Of a DNA stretch of 21,992 nucleotides, positions 14,512-21,992 are shown piece after piece. The position numbers and the translations under genes are program-made. The notes beneath the pieces were generated by a model. The model was given only the letters and a program-made list of their open reading frames with translations. It was not told the DNA's origin and made no database searches. The stretch is taken from NCBI GenBank assembly GCA_900555345.1, contig USKS01000004.1:1-21992 (forward strand). The letters run 5' to 3'. Within the stretch, counting starts at the first letter, position 1; every line of letters starts with the position of its first letter. The stretch is from an uncultured Eubacteriales bacterium (GTDB lineage: Bacteria > Bacillota_A > Clostridia > Oscillospirales > CAG-272).

Positions 14512-17500
14512 TCATCTTTCGCCGCGTTTTTTGCGTTTTATGACGATCGCAAGCTCTGCCGCAGCAGCGCAGCTTACTGTAAACAGTACTGCGAGAAGCA
14601 CGATGCCGTCGCCGGTGCGGGGAGCCTTTCCGCTCTCCGAAAGTTTTTCGATCACCGTATCTTCTTTGGATATCCTGCTCTTTGACGACGCGGATTTATC
14701 GGAGAAATATCCGTCGCAGTCGTCGCAGTGCCAGTACTCGCGGTTCCCTTCGGAATCCTTTGTCGCGTCCTTGCCGTCCATGTGGTCAACATGGCCGTGA
14801 CCGGCGGGATCAAGCTCTCCGTAGTATTCGCCGCATATCTCGCACTTTGCACGCTCGGTGCATGTTGCCTTACCGCCGGAGTGTGCGCAGATATATCCGC
14901 ACTCTGCGCAGACGCCGTTCTCCCACTCGTGTGCTTCGGTCTGTACGGTCACCGCTCCGCAGCACTTGTATTTCTGAGTGTGCTCTGTTTCGGTGCATAC
15001 CCACTCGGTGGTGTCGGTGTGGTTATCGGGAGCCTTGTCGCCGTAGCGCTCGCCGCAGGTATCGCATCTTGCGCTCTCAGTGCATGTCGCCGTGCCGCCA
15101 GCGTGACTGTTTTGGATCAGAACGGTCTTCATACAGCTGAATCTGAAGCCGTCAGAAGTCTCGGCATAGACTATAACTCCGATGGTGTCGGAATCCTCAA
15201 AATAATCTGATGCGGAAATCAGCGCTGTATAAATGCCGTTTTCCAAAGTTACAGATGAAGCCTCGCCGCCGCGAAGATCGTCTCCGTAGCCGACGGAGAC
15301 AAGACTTGTGCCCTCGGGCATTTCAAACTTCGCCTTAAGGTCCTGCGTTCTGCACACCTTACCGGGAGCGTTTATCTCTATCTCGGGAATATCCTTTTTG
15401 TCCGATTCGCTGCCGCAGTAGATGCAGCGTCTCCAGTACTTTCCGTTTTCAAACAGCCAGGCGCCGCCGTATGTATGCCCGTCGTTGACTCTGACCTCAT
15501 ACGCTGTTCGGTTGCCCGCCTCGTCTATCGCCTCAAGGCGGATAGCGCTATCGGAGGCTTCCAGCACAAAGCTGCCGCTGTCGTCAAGGGCGACCTCGCT
15601 GCCGTTTACAAACACCTTTACCTTGTGCTGATCGGAAACGGTGACGGTTTTCTCACCGCAGTACGTTTTTCCGTTTTCAATGCCCGAGATCACGGGCGCG
15701 GTCTTGTCGATGACGATCCCGTCCGATCTCAGATAGCTTACATTGTCGGAAGGATCGGTGAGCTTTACGTATACTATATAGTTATTCTCTTCGGAAATAT
15801 AGAACGCTCCGTTGTAATTTTCAAAGCTCTGCTCCGAAAGCTCATCTGCGGTATAGTCCTTATCACTGAGAAAATACTGAACCGTCACGCTGCCGCTGTT
15901 GTCCTGTGCTGCTATTTCAACCTTTACAGTATCGTTGCAGAAAAGCCCGAAGGTTATTGTTTTTACAAACTCGCGCCACGTGCTTGTGCCCACGGTAACG
16001 GTGCCGCTCGGCGCCTCAATGTCTTTCCACTGCGCCGTAAGCGTGACGGTCTTAACGCTGTCGTTTTCGGCAATATCGCCGTACGTATCGTCCGCTCCGA
16101 CGGCTCTGTCGCCGTACTTCCAGCCGAGAAATTCGTATCCGTCCCTTGTGGGAGGAATGACGCCGTCAAGTACCTTTGCCGACCATGTAAGTCCCGTTCG
16201 ACTTACGACCGCCGAACCGCCTGCCGTGTCAAAAACTATATTATAGTCCGAAATTTCCTGCCATACGGGATAAAGCGAGACCGCCTCATCCGCTTCATAG
16301 ATAGCATCGGTGCCGTATGCGCGCTCGCCGCCGTCGTACAGCGCCCAGCCGATCTGTCTGTATCCCGTGCGGGTAAACAGACCGTCGGGAAGAATTACTG
16401 CTTCACCGTGATTTTTGGTGATCTCTCGCATTTCTCCCTTGCCGTCCGCGCCGGGATAAAGCTTTACCGAATATGTTTTTATCTGCCATACGGGATAAAG
16501 CGTTGCCGCTTTATTTTCCGTATACTGCGCGCCGAGGGCATATGTCGACGAGCCATCCTCGGTCCAGCCTGTCTGCGTATATCCGATTCTGGTATACGTT
16601 TCGCCTCTGAGAGTGAGCTCTGCATCATAGGTTTTTGTATCAGTATATGTATCGCTCTCCGCGCTGTAGCCGTCCGGCTTATACGTTAGTGTATATGTGG
16701 GCGCGTCCCAGTCGGCAGTAAGCTTTGCAACACTTGCGGGCACGCTCTCGCCGGGGGCGTATTTGTTGCCGGCTTCGTCGATCCATGCAAAATACGTTCC
16801 GCCTGCGGGACGGCTTATGCCTGCTGAGGGCGGAGCCGTGAAAGCCTTCCCCGCCGCGACAAGCGTTTTTATGCTGCCCGTTATATCCTTGATGCTGCCG
16901 CCGTTCAGCTCGAGAGTTACCTCTTTCAGCCCGTCGGCGGTAAGCTGGGCGGCGTTCATGATCTCAAGCACGGGTCTGTAGCCCGGGTCAAATCCCGCTT
17001 TGTCGCAGCCGTAGCCCATGATGTACCTGTCGGACATGTATCCGCGGTTGACGGCTAAAGTGTCACCGGAGGCGGAGTTTTCCACAAACGCGTCCTGCCC
17101 GTAGCTGCGCTTCTGATAAGTATTGTTTTTTATAAGACCCGCATCCCGCAGATACAGCTGATCCCACTCGTTTGATGTGGGCGTGCCGCCCTCGCGCAGA
17201 TGCGTATCGTCAATTCCGCTGCCGCCTGACGGCGCTCTGAGCTTATAATCTATATTTCCGCTTGAATAGTCCTTGCCGTATATAAGCCCCGCCGCGTTTA
17301 TCGTGTTCCACGACGTCAGCTCCGTCAGGACATAGTCGGATACGAGAAGCGTGTGCTTGTATCTGTTCTGCTCCGCGTACTCCTCACTCGTCAGCTGATA
17401 AGAGTCGAGAGAGTATGCATCGATCGTGCCTGCAAAGGTGAAGGGCACATAGTGCAGCGATCTGTCAGGAACGCCCTTTATCTTATTGCCGCCGGAGTTG

Positions 17501-18513
17501 CGGTCTACTGTTATCGAGCCGGGAACAGACACAGACGAAAGATCGAAATAATATGTCTCGCCCACATCGAGGGTGAACTGCTGATATTTGTTCCAGAGCG
17601 CTTTGAGGGTAGTCGCCTTGTAGTTTACATTGTCGCCGGGGGAATACAGATTGCCGAATTCGTCCTGCCACTTGAAGCCCTCGTCATTTGCGCCCTTGGG
17701 TATGGTGATGCCCTCGATTGTCGGCGCTTTGAATGTGGCTCCGTTTTTGACGATGATCTTTATGCTGCCGCTCGTCTCGCCTACAGACGCGCCGTCGAGA
17801 TCGAGAGTTACCTCTTTAAGCCCGTTTGACTTAAGCTGGCTGAACTTCGAAGTGATCTCAAGTATAGGCTTATATCCTGCGCGCGTGTCGGAATATCTCT
17901 GGAGAACATAGAAGGAGCGAGACTCGCGGATTCCGCGGGTAACGCCGAAGGGCGGGTCCACGTAAAGACCATCATCATACAGGTCCTGACACCATGCCTC
18001 TTGGTTCTCCGATGCCTTTATGTATTCGCTGTTTTTATCGAGTATCGTATCCCATTCGTTGGAAGCGGGAGAGGCATTGGTCCTTTTATTGGTGCTTCCG
18101 CCGGAGGGAGCGCGCATTTCGTATTCTATATTTCCCGAGGAATACGATGTGCCGTACGCATAGCCTTTAGAGGACATATCGGACCATGTGACACGAGACA
18201 CAATGCACTCTGCAACAAACACGCTGTGCTTGTATGCGTGTGCGTCCGCATACGCCTGATCGGTCTTCATGGGGGATGACAGCTTGTATGCCTGGATCGC
18301 GCCGACATATTTGAACGGCACATAGTGGAGAGTAGCATCGGGCACCTCATCCGATTCTTTGCCGAAATCAAAGGACGACAGATCGAAATAGTACGTGCCG
18401 CCGGGCTGCAGCTTGTAATCCTCTGTTACCGCTGCGTATGCGGGGACGGTAAACGGCAGCGCACAAAGAAGAGTTATTGCCGCAAGCAGGATACTCACAA
18501 TTCTTTTTTTCAT
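14512..18513 (-). CDS. Large cell-wall-anchored repeat protein with InlB-like repeats
   Basis: The 1333-residue protein has a signal peptide (1-28, ending 'PAYA'). Two copies of a domain of about 280 residues follow (36-308 and 315-603; 'TYYFDLSS', 'LHYVPF', 'RAPSGGS', 'SNEWD', 'Y.P.LEI'), resembling the NEWD-containing domain DUF6273. Then come three Listeria-Bacteroides (InlB B-type) repeats (about 604-676, 679-752, 757-829), two Ig-like modules (836-937, 938-1010), and Cys pairs at 1030/1033, 1150/1153, 1202/1205, 1224/1227 and 1263/1266. The C terminus has A-P-R-T-G-D at 1297-1302, a hydrophobic span (1303-1325) and a basic tail, which looks like a sortase signal. The ATG overlaps the TetR stop (ATGA). 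A role in adhesion or host contact is inferred. Confidence 0.93.
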   Translation of the reverse strand: MKKRIVSILLAAITLLCALPFTVPAYAAVTEDYKLQPGGTYYFDLSSFDFGKESDEVPDATLHYVPFKYVGAIQAYKLSSPMKTDQAYADAHAYKHSVFVAECIVSRVTWSDMSSKGYAYGTSYSSGNIEYEMRAPSGGSTNKRTNASPASNEWDTILDKNSEYIKASENQEAWCQDLYDDGLYVDPPFGVTRGIRESRSFYVLQRYSDTRAGYKPILEITSKFSQLKSNGLKEVTLDLDGASVGETSGSIKIIVKNGATFKAPTIEGITIPKGANDEGFKWQDEFGNLYSPGDNVNYKATTLKALWNKYQQFTLDVGETYYFDLSSVSVPGSITVDRNSGGNKIKGVPDRSLHYVPFTFAGTIDAYSLDSYQLTSEEYAEQNRYKHTLLVSDYVLTELTSWNTINAAGLIYGKDYSSGNIDYKLRAPSGGSGIDDTHLREGGTPTSNEWDQLYLRDAGLIKNNTYQKRSYGQDAFVENSASGDTLAVNRGYMSDRYIMGYGCDKAGFDPGYRPVLEIMNAAQLTADGLKEVTLELNGGSIKDITGSIKTLVAAGKAFTAPPSAGISRPAGGTYFAWIDEAGNKYAPGESVPASVAKLTADWDAPTYTLTYKPDGYSAESDTYTDTKTYDAELTLRGETYTRIGYTQTGWTEDGSSTYALGAQYTENKAATLYPVWQIKTYSVKLYPGADGKGEMREITKNHGEAVILPDGLFTRTGYRQIGWALYDGGERAYGTDAIYEADEAVSLYPVWQEISDYNIVFDTAGGSAVVSRTGLTWSAKVLDGVIPPTRDGYEFLGWKYGDRAVGADDTYGDIAENDSVKTVTLTAQWKDIEAPSGTVTVGTSTWREFVKTITFGLFCNDTVKVEIAAQDNSGSVTVQYFLSDKDYTADELSEQSFENYNGAFYISEENNYIVYVKLTDPSDNVSYLRSDGIVIDKTAPVISGIENGKTYCGEKTVTVSDQHKVKVFVNGSEVALDDSGSFVLEASDSAIRLEAIDEAGNRTAYEVRVNDGHTYGGAWLFENGKYWRRCIYCGSESDKKDIPEIEINAPGKVCRTQDLKAKFEMPEGTSLVSVGYGDDLRGGEASSVTLENGIYTALISASDYFEDSDTIGVIVYAETSDGFRFSCMKTVLIQNSHAGGTATCTESARCDTCGERYGDKAPDNHTDTTEWVCTETEHTQKYKCCGAVTVQTEAHEWENGVCAECGYICAHSGGKATCTERAKCEICGEYYGELDPAGHGHVDHMDGKDATKDSEGNREYWHCDDCDGYFSDKSASSKSRISKEDTVIEKLSESGKAPRTGDGIVLLAVLFTVSCAAAAELAIVIKRKKRGER
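16705..17571 (-). repeat. Second copy of the NEWD-type domain of about 280 residues
   Basis: Residues 315-603 are a diverged tandem copy of 36-308. Both end with an 'EAGNKYAPGE' or 'EFGNLYSPGD' stretch before a Trp-containing strand. Confidence 0.85.
17590..18408 (-). repeat. First copy of the NEWD-type domain of about 280 residues
   Basis: Residues 36-308 share block order with residues 315-603: 'GxTYYFDLSS', 'LHYVPF', 'YKH', 'YGxxYSSGNIxYxxRAPSGGS', 'SNEWD', 'YKPILEI', 'GLKEVTLDL' and 'KALW'. Confidence 0.85.
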
Positions 18514-19214
18514 TTCGCTTCCTCACTTTCATCCGTAAGAGAAAAATCAAATCGCATCTCAAGCGCCGCAAACAGCTTTTGCATAACTCCGTTTGCAAGG
18601 GCGCACAGGTCTATTTTATTTATATATGAAAGCACTTCTGCCAGTTCCTCCTCCGGCACCCTGAGTGCCCGAAGAGACAGCGACAGAAATCGCCCGACTT
18701 TCTTATTGAGCGGAAAATGTATATCGCATTTTTTCGCCATATACCCGCGCATTATCCCCGCCGTGCCGATCTCGATCTCGTAGAAATCGCTTTCCGTGTA
18801 TCCCGGGAAATATGCTCCGAATATTCTGTACAGCTCCATTGCCGTATGCACGTGGATATACTCCGCAGTCTCCGGCACGGTATATACCTCAAGATATATG
18901 TCGCGCAGATTTTCGTTAAGCTCCGTCAAAACAAGCTGCAGCGCGGTCTCGACAGCGTAAACGTATACAGGCGGAAAGCTCTCCCCCGCGATGCCTCGCG
19001 CCGTGCCGAACTGACTGCCGAACATGAACTCTATAAGCTCTCCGAGTACGCCGTCCTTTGTGCGGAATATGTTCTGAAACGTGCTGACCGAAACGTCCGC
19101 TTCGCTGATTATCTGACTGATGGGGGTGTTGTGATACCCCTGCCTGAGAAACAGCCTGACGCAGGCGGAAAGTATTCGGTTTTTCGTTTCTATACTGCCT
19201 TTTCTCAACGCCAT
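18510..19214 (-). CDS. TetR-family transcriptional regulator
   Basis: The 234-residue protein has a TetR helix-turn-helix in residues about 8-60 ('IETKNRILSACVRLFLRQGYHNTPISQIISEADVSVSTFQNIF') and an all-helical ligand domain behind it. The ATG at 19214 is preceded by AGGATGTG. Frames starting further up would run through the operator. The last codon overlaps the start of the wall protein gene by four bases (ATGA), so regulator and surface protein are made from one message and coupled. A perfect palindrome at the promoter suggests self-regulation, and so also control of the surface protein. The ligand is unknown. Confidence 0.93.
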   Translation of the reverse strand: MALRKGSIETKNRILSACVRLFLRQGYHNTPISQIISEADVSVSTFQNIFRTKDGVLGELIEFMFGSQFGTARGIAGESFPPVYVYAVETALQLVLTELNENLRDIYLEVYTVPETAEYIHVHTAMELYRIFGAYFPGYTESDFYEIEIGTAGIMRGYMAKKCDIHFPLNKKVGRFLSLSLRALRVPEEELAEVLSYINKIDLCALANGVMQKLFAALEMRFDFSLTDESEEAK

Positions 19215-19236
19215 TATTTCACATCCTGCCAATTTA

Positions 19237-19252
19237 TTGGTATGCATACCAA
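19237..19252. promoter_or_regulatory. TetR operator candidate
   Basis: TTGGTATGCATACCAA is a perfect 16-bp palindrome placed at the expected transcription start, touching the -10 box. A second GGTATAC half lies directly beside it. Confidence 0.72.
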
Positions 19253-19280
19253 GTATACCATATAATTTGCTTTTCGGCAA
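19252..19280 (-). promoter_or_regulatory. Promoter of the TetR/wall-protein operon
   Basis: TTGCCG (19280-19275) and TATACT (19257-19252) are 17 bases apart on the minus strand and run straight into the palindrome. Confidence 0.72.
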
Positions 19281-19357
19281 GCCGTTTTGCCGAAAAAATA
19301 AATGTTTTTTCGCGGTGCGGCTGCGTTCGGGGCGACGAATTTGATCTCAAACGCAAA

Positions 19358-19398
19358 AAGCTTCGCTGCGGCAGAAAAATACTGCCGCAGCAAAGCTT
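19358..19398 (-). terminator. Terminator after the ACT-MBL gene
   Basis: A long stem (AAGCTT, one mismatch, then GCTGCGGCAG with CTGCCGCAGC and AAGCTT) has a 7-base loop. On the minus strand it is followed by a T run (CTTTTTGCG). Confidence 0.8.
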
Positions 19399-19494
19399 AT
19401 GCATTGTTTTTTATGAAAATGATCTGCCGTCTCTTTGATACCGCCTGCGGCGCGAAGATCATGTCGCCGCTCGGTTTTCTTTTACGTGCATGCC

Positions 19495-20937
19495 TCACTG
19501 CCCCGTAGTGCTGACCATGTATGCTTTTTTTGCGCCGTGGCCGCCGAATATCTGCCACTCTCCTTCTCTGAGGAGAGAAAAGAGCGCCCGACGCTCCTGT
19601 GCGCAAAGCTTCGGGTCCGTGTCGACCGAGGTCATAAGTATGGGCGCATACCTGTTATACTGCGCCTGCTGCGGGGTCATTTCCTTCAAATTGACATAAA
19701 CGTCCCCGCTGAAAACGATGCGGTTTTCGTAGTCTATCAGCACCGACTCGCCTCTCAGGTGTCCGCCTCCGCCCTGATATACATCAAAATGCAGCTCGCC
19801 GAAATCAAATGTGCCCGTGTACACAAGAGTGCCGTCCGCGGGATCGGCGTCGCCGACAACGACCACCTTCTCCGGCGGGGTCGTGCGGTATGATGTGAGA
19901 ATTTTGCATATCTGTATATACGGTCTGTGCAGCGGATTGCGCTCTCTGTAGCCGTTTCCGTTTTCATATTCCAGTCTCAGGCATTCCGCCGAGCCGGCGC
20001 TCGCGTACACCGCGTCAAACTCGGACAAAAGCCCGCAGTGATCCACGTCGGCATGGGTTATGAACACCCGCTTTTCGATATTATCGTATTCCGGTATCAG
20101 AGTACGGAAAATCTTCAGCATTTCCTCTCTGCAGTATGCGTAGCCCGTATCCACAAAAAGATACTCTCCGCGGCTGCGGATTATAGCAGTGTTGCTGCCG
20201 CACGGCGGCTCTATAAGAATTATTTCCGTGTCATGCGCCGCAGTGTGTCTTGTTATGCGCGGCGAAAAGCTTTCCCCGCGGGACTTTGACAATAGCTCGC
20301 AGAAGCGGCTTATGCTGTCAAAGGTGCGGTAGGGAGAAACTCCCGCCTCGTCAAGCTGCTGCATGGCAAGGTTCACATATACGAGAAGCTCCTCGCGCAC
20401 GGCGGGGGAGATATCCATCATCGAAGAAAGCTCGCCGACGAAGTGAGTGTAGAATATGCTGTTGTCATAGACCTTGTCGGCGTGATTGTAATCCAGCACG
20501 CGCACTTCACATATTTTTTCCGCCGCGCCGAGAAATTCTTCAAGTTTTTTTGCGTCGGACGCGACAATGCCCATTTTGAAATACTGCCAGCCGGAGCCGT
20601 TCTCCTGCGAGCTCATATACGAAATATTGAAGCTGAAATCGCTTATAAGCTCCAGCACATCCGTAACGCTTCCGGGAACATCGCGCAGCCGAAATTCAAG
20701 AAGAATAACGTTTTTGCCGTCCTCGCCGCACTGCAGATAACCTATCTCGCCGAGTTTTTTCGACGCTTTTTCAAGCTGCTCCTCGGTGCCCTCCGCATCA
20801 ATAAAGAGCATGTGCGAGTCAACTGCCTTGTTGTAGCTTACGCGCGTAATGTTTACGCCGATCTCCGCAAAGCATCGGCTTGCCTTCAAAAATGCGCCGA
20901 TATGGTTCGGCATTACGGTCACAAATGTTTTTTTCAT
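19495..20937 (-). CDS. Fusion of two ACT domains with a metallo-beta-lactamase-fold domain
   Basis: The 480-residue cytoplasmic protein opens with two ACT-like regulatory domains (about 1-70, 'FVTVMPNHIGAFLKASRCF', and 76-148, 'ILLEFRLRDVPGSVTDVLEL'). These usually bind amino acids. A helical linker (about 160-230) leads to a metallo-beta-lactamase fold (about 236-480) with H295-x-D297-x-D299-H300 ('THADVDH'), H393 ('GGGGHLRGE'), D412 ('FSGD') and H467 ('FGGHG'). The second His of the usual HxHxDH is Asp, a variant found in some subfamilies. The likely role is an amino-acid-responsive hydrolase; substrate unknown. The ATG at 20937 has AAGGGA upstream. No promoter was found between it and the lipoprotein gene, so it may depend on read-through. 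Confidence 0.88.
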   Translation of the reverse strand: MKKTFVTVMPNHIGAFLKASRCFAEIGVNITRVSYNKAVDSHMLFIDAEGTEEQLEKASKKLGEIGYLQCGEDGKNVILLEFRLRDVPGSVTDVLELISDFSFNISYMSSQENGSGWQYFKMGIVASDAKKLEEFLGAAEKICEVRVLDYNHADKVYDNSIFYTHFVGELSSMMDISPAVREELLVYVNLAMQQLDEAGVSPYRTFDSISRFCELLSKSRGESFSPRITRHTAAHDTEIILIEPPCGSNTAIIRSRGEYLFVDTGYAYCREEMLKIFRTLIPEYDNIEKRVFITHADVDHCGLLSEFDAVYASAGSAECLRLEYENGNGYRERNPLHRPYIQICKILTSYRTTPPEKVVVVGDADPADGTLVYTGTFDFGELHFDVYQGGGGHLRGESVLIDYENRIVFSGDVYVNLKEMTPQQAQYNRYAPILMTSVDTDPKLCAQERRALFSLLREGEWQIFGGHGAKKAYMVSTTGQ

Positions 20938-20982
20938 AAAAGTCCCTTGCCAAAAGCCGCCGCGCGGCAAAATTTCAAAAAG

Positions 20983-21015
20983 GTGCCGTCCGCACCGATG
21001 CGGCGCGGACGGCAC
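20983..21015 (-). terminator. Terminator after the lipoprotein gene
   Basis: A perfect 11-bp stem (GTGCCGTCCGC with GCGGACGGCAC) has an 11-base loop and is followed by CTTTTTG on the minus strand. A smaller GCCGC/GCGGC hairpin lies at 20956-20968. Confidence 0.82.
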
Positions 21016-21026
21016 ACCATACTTTT

Positions 21027-21632
21027 TCAGTCGTCAAGAGCGGAAAACATGGACAGCATACCGTCAAGCGATGTACCCCTCGACGTTGAATATGTAAGGC
21101 ACACCACAAGCATATAGTCACCGACCTCGCGGACGATATAAGTCTGCTCAAGGTCAATGCCGAGATAATCCGCCTTCAGTGTAAGGCAGGTGCTCTCCGA
21201 TCCGCAGAAGTCGATCTTTTCGCAGCTGTCGGTCTTGTAGCCTACATCCGCATTGCTTTCAAGCCCCTCCGCCAGTACATCGGCGTATTCTTCCGCGGAA
21301 TACAGCTTTCCGCCGAAAAGCTTCGTTATACTTTGGTACATGATGATGATATTCGCGCCGGAAGCGTCGTTAGACAGCATTGCGTCGTATACCGTTCCGT
21401 CGTCCGTGCCGTCGCTGCCGTCAGCCTGCTCAGACGCAAACTCAGACACCTCATCGTCCGTTGCAAATGTCCAGCTGCTGCCTGCCTCAAGCTTTATGCC
21501 CGCGAATTCGTTTTTATAAACATTGCCGTCAACTTTTCCGGGGGCAAACTCTTTTTTCTCGGCTGTTTTGCCGCAGGCTGCAAGTGTGAAAACGCAGATG
21601 AGCGCAAGCAGCACCGCTGTCAGTTTTTTCAT
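21027..21632 (-). CDS. Lipoprotein of unknown function
   Basis: The 201-residue protein has a clear lipoprotein signal, 'MKKLTAVLLALICVFTLAAC' with the lipid-bearing Cys at 20, so it is held on the outer face of the membrane. After an acidic linker, a single domain begins with 'VYKNEFAGIKLEAGSSWTFATDDEV', a pattern seen in small PsbP/Mog1-like secreted domains of Firmicutes; this is a weak guess at fold only. It contains a Cys pair ('DSCEKIDFCGSESTC') that may form disulfides. The ATG at 21632 has GGAGGA seven bases upstream and its own promoter with a leader of about 120 bases. I do not recognise a function. Confidence 0.87.
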   Translation of the reverse strand: MKKLTAVLLALICVFTLAACGKTAEKKEFAPGKVDGNVYKNEFAGIKLEAGSSWTFATDDEVSEFASEQADGSDGTDDGTVYDAMLSNDASGANIIIMYQSITKLFGGKLYSAEEYADVLAEGLESNADVGYKTDSCEKIDFCGSESTCLTLKADYLGIDLEQTYIVREVGDYMLVVCLTYSTSRGTSLDGMLSMFSALDD

Positions 21633-21759
21633 GGTATTTCCTCCGCTTTGTAATGTGTTTTCGGGCTTCAGCGTTTCGGCGCTCTGTTCCGAATAAAAAT
21701 TTCAGAACAAAGAGCGTATCAATTTACAATGCCCGTGCCGTTTATGTTTTTGCAGGATA
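21633..21759 (-). other. Leader of the lipoprotein gene with a stem-loop
   Basis: This untranslated stretch contains an imperfect hairpin at about 21680-21717 (GCTCT..GTTC with GAAC..AGAGC, A/T-rich loop). It has no T run, so it is more likely an mRNA structure than a terminator. Confidence 0.5.
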
Positions 21760-21788
21760 ATTGTACCATATTATGTTTTGTTTTGCAA
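21760..21788 (-). promoter_or_regulatory. Promoter of the lipoprotein gene
   Basis: TTGCAA (21788-21783) and TACAAT (21765-21760) are 17 bases apart on the minus strand. A plus-strand TATAAT at 21797-21802 lies just outside it but has no good -35 partner. Confidence 0.7.
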
Positions 21789-21876
21789 CATAATCTTATA
21801 ATATGCCGCGGCGGGCGGGAGAGACGCCGAAACTGTTCTTTGCACACAATGCTGCCTGCGGTCATACAATTATATT

Positions 21877-21911
21877 GGAGCCGGAAAGCTCCGGATTGAA
21901 CCGAAAGGTTC
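21877..21911 (+). promoter_or_regulatory. Structured mRNA leader with two hairpins
   Basis: GGAGC (21877-21881) can pair with GCTCC (21888-21892). The overlapping CCGGA (21881-21885) can instead pair with TCCGG (21890-21894), so the two forms exclude each other. GAACC/GGTTC (21898-21911) forms a 5-bp hairpin with a GAAA tetraloop. The pattern lies 30 bases before the start codon at 21941. I do not match it to a known riboswitch class. Confidence 0.5.
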
Positions 21912-21940
21912 GCTAAAATATACGACGAAAGGAAAATACT

Positions 21941-21992
21941 ATGAACTGCTTCTGCGATCTTTTCCAAAATGAGGTTGTATGGCTTATAATCA
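21941..21992 (+). CDS. Start of a plus-strand gene, cut by the window edge
   Basis: An ATG at 21941 follows AAAGGAAAA about seven bases upstream and reads 'MNCFCDLFQNEVVWLII' to the edge. Only 17 codons are visible. The Cys-Phe-Cys start and the beginning of a hydrophobic run resemble very small membrane proteins of Clostridia, but too little is present to name it. Confidence 0.6.
   Translation, partial: MNCFCDLFQNEVVWLII

Noticed and set aside
14652..14852. Short minus-strand frame inside the wall protein gene
   Set aside because: It is out of frame with the 1333-residue protein, which is continuous and well supported here.
21797..21802. TATAAT as -10 box for the plus-strand right-edge gene
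   Set aside because: No -35 sequence at 16-18 bases; the site overlaps the opposite promoter, so it is left as uncertain.
21719..21967. Minus-strand frame of 82 codons at the right edge
   Set aside because: It covers the lipoprotein promoter and lies antisense to the plus-strand leader and start codon; no family features.
1..21992. CRISPR arrays, rRNA and tRNA genes
   Set aside because: I looked for regularly spaced short repeats, tRNA-like cloverleaf sequence and rRNA motifs by eye and found none.

Overview
The window looks like a chromosomal segment of a Gram-positive anaerobe of the Clostridia (gut Oscillospirales/Ruminococcus-like). This is inferred from strong AGGAGG ribosome sites, TTGxxx-17-TATAAT promoters, lipobox proteins, a P-x-T-G-D wall anchor, GHKL/LytTR signalling and multi-module secreted proteins with CxxC motifs. 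No rRNA, tRNA or CRISPR was seen, so the taxon is not fixed.

Layout. (1) Positions 1-6772, minus strand: one very large secreted protein, at least 2257 codons, open without a stop to the left edge. It is built from about seven repeated beta-helix-like units separated by CxxC motifs, plus Ig-like modules. Just upstream, with only 12 bases between, is a small degenerate receiver-domain protein (6785-7138). (2) 7139-7341: a divergent control region with a strong minus-strand promoter and three near-identical direct repeats beside its -35 box. (3) 7342-9383, plus strand: a LytTR response regulator and a GHKL histidine kinase overlapping by one base. They share a two-way terminator with the HU gene (9444-9719, minus). 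(4) 9982-10750: a remnant IS200/IS605 tnpA lacking its catalytic tail, then a cluster of hairpins. (5) 10750-13378, minus: a five-gene operon (MerR-like regulator, flavodoxin lipoprotein, cupin, cytoplasmic flavodoxin, double CMD protein), with a LysR gene (13475-14365) upstream on the same strand. (6) 14512-19214, minus: a TetR regulator overlapping a 1333-residue wall-anchored protein by ATGA, with a perfect 16-bp palindrome at the TetR promoter. (7) 19495-21632, minus: an ACT-ACT-metallo-beta-lactamase fusion and a lipoprotein. (8) The right edge holds a structured leader and the first 17 codons of a plus-strand gene.

How they may work together. The LytTR/GHKL pair probably controls the divergent receiver-adhesin operon through the repeats at 7200-7241. 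The two giant proteins share an Ig-like module and CxxC motifs, so two separately regulated surface proteins of one style sit about 8 kb apart. The flavodoxin/cupin/CMD operon looks like a redox or small-molecule detoxification set under local regulators. The roles are inferred from family and position only.
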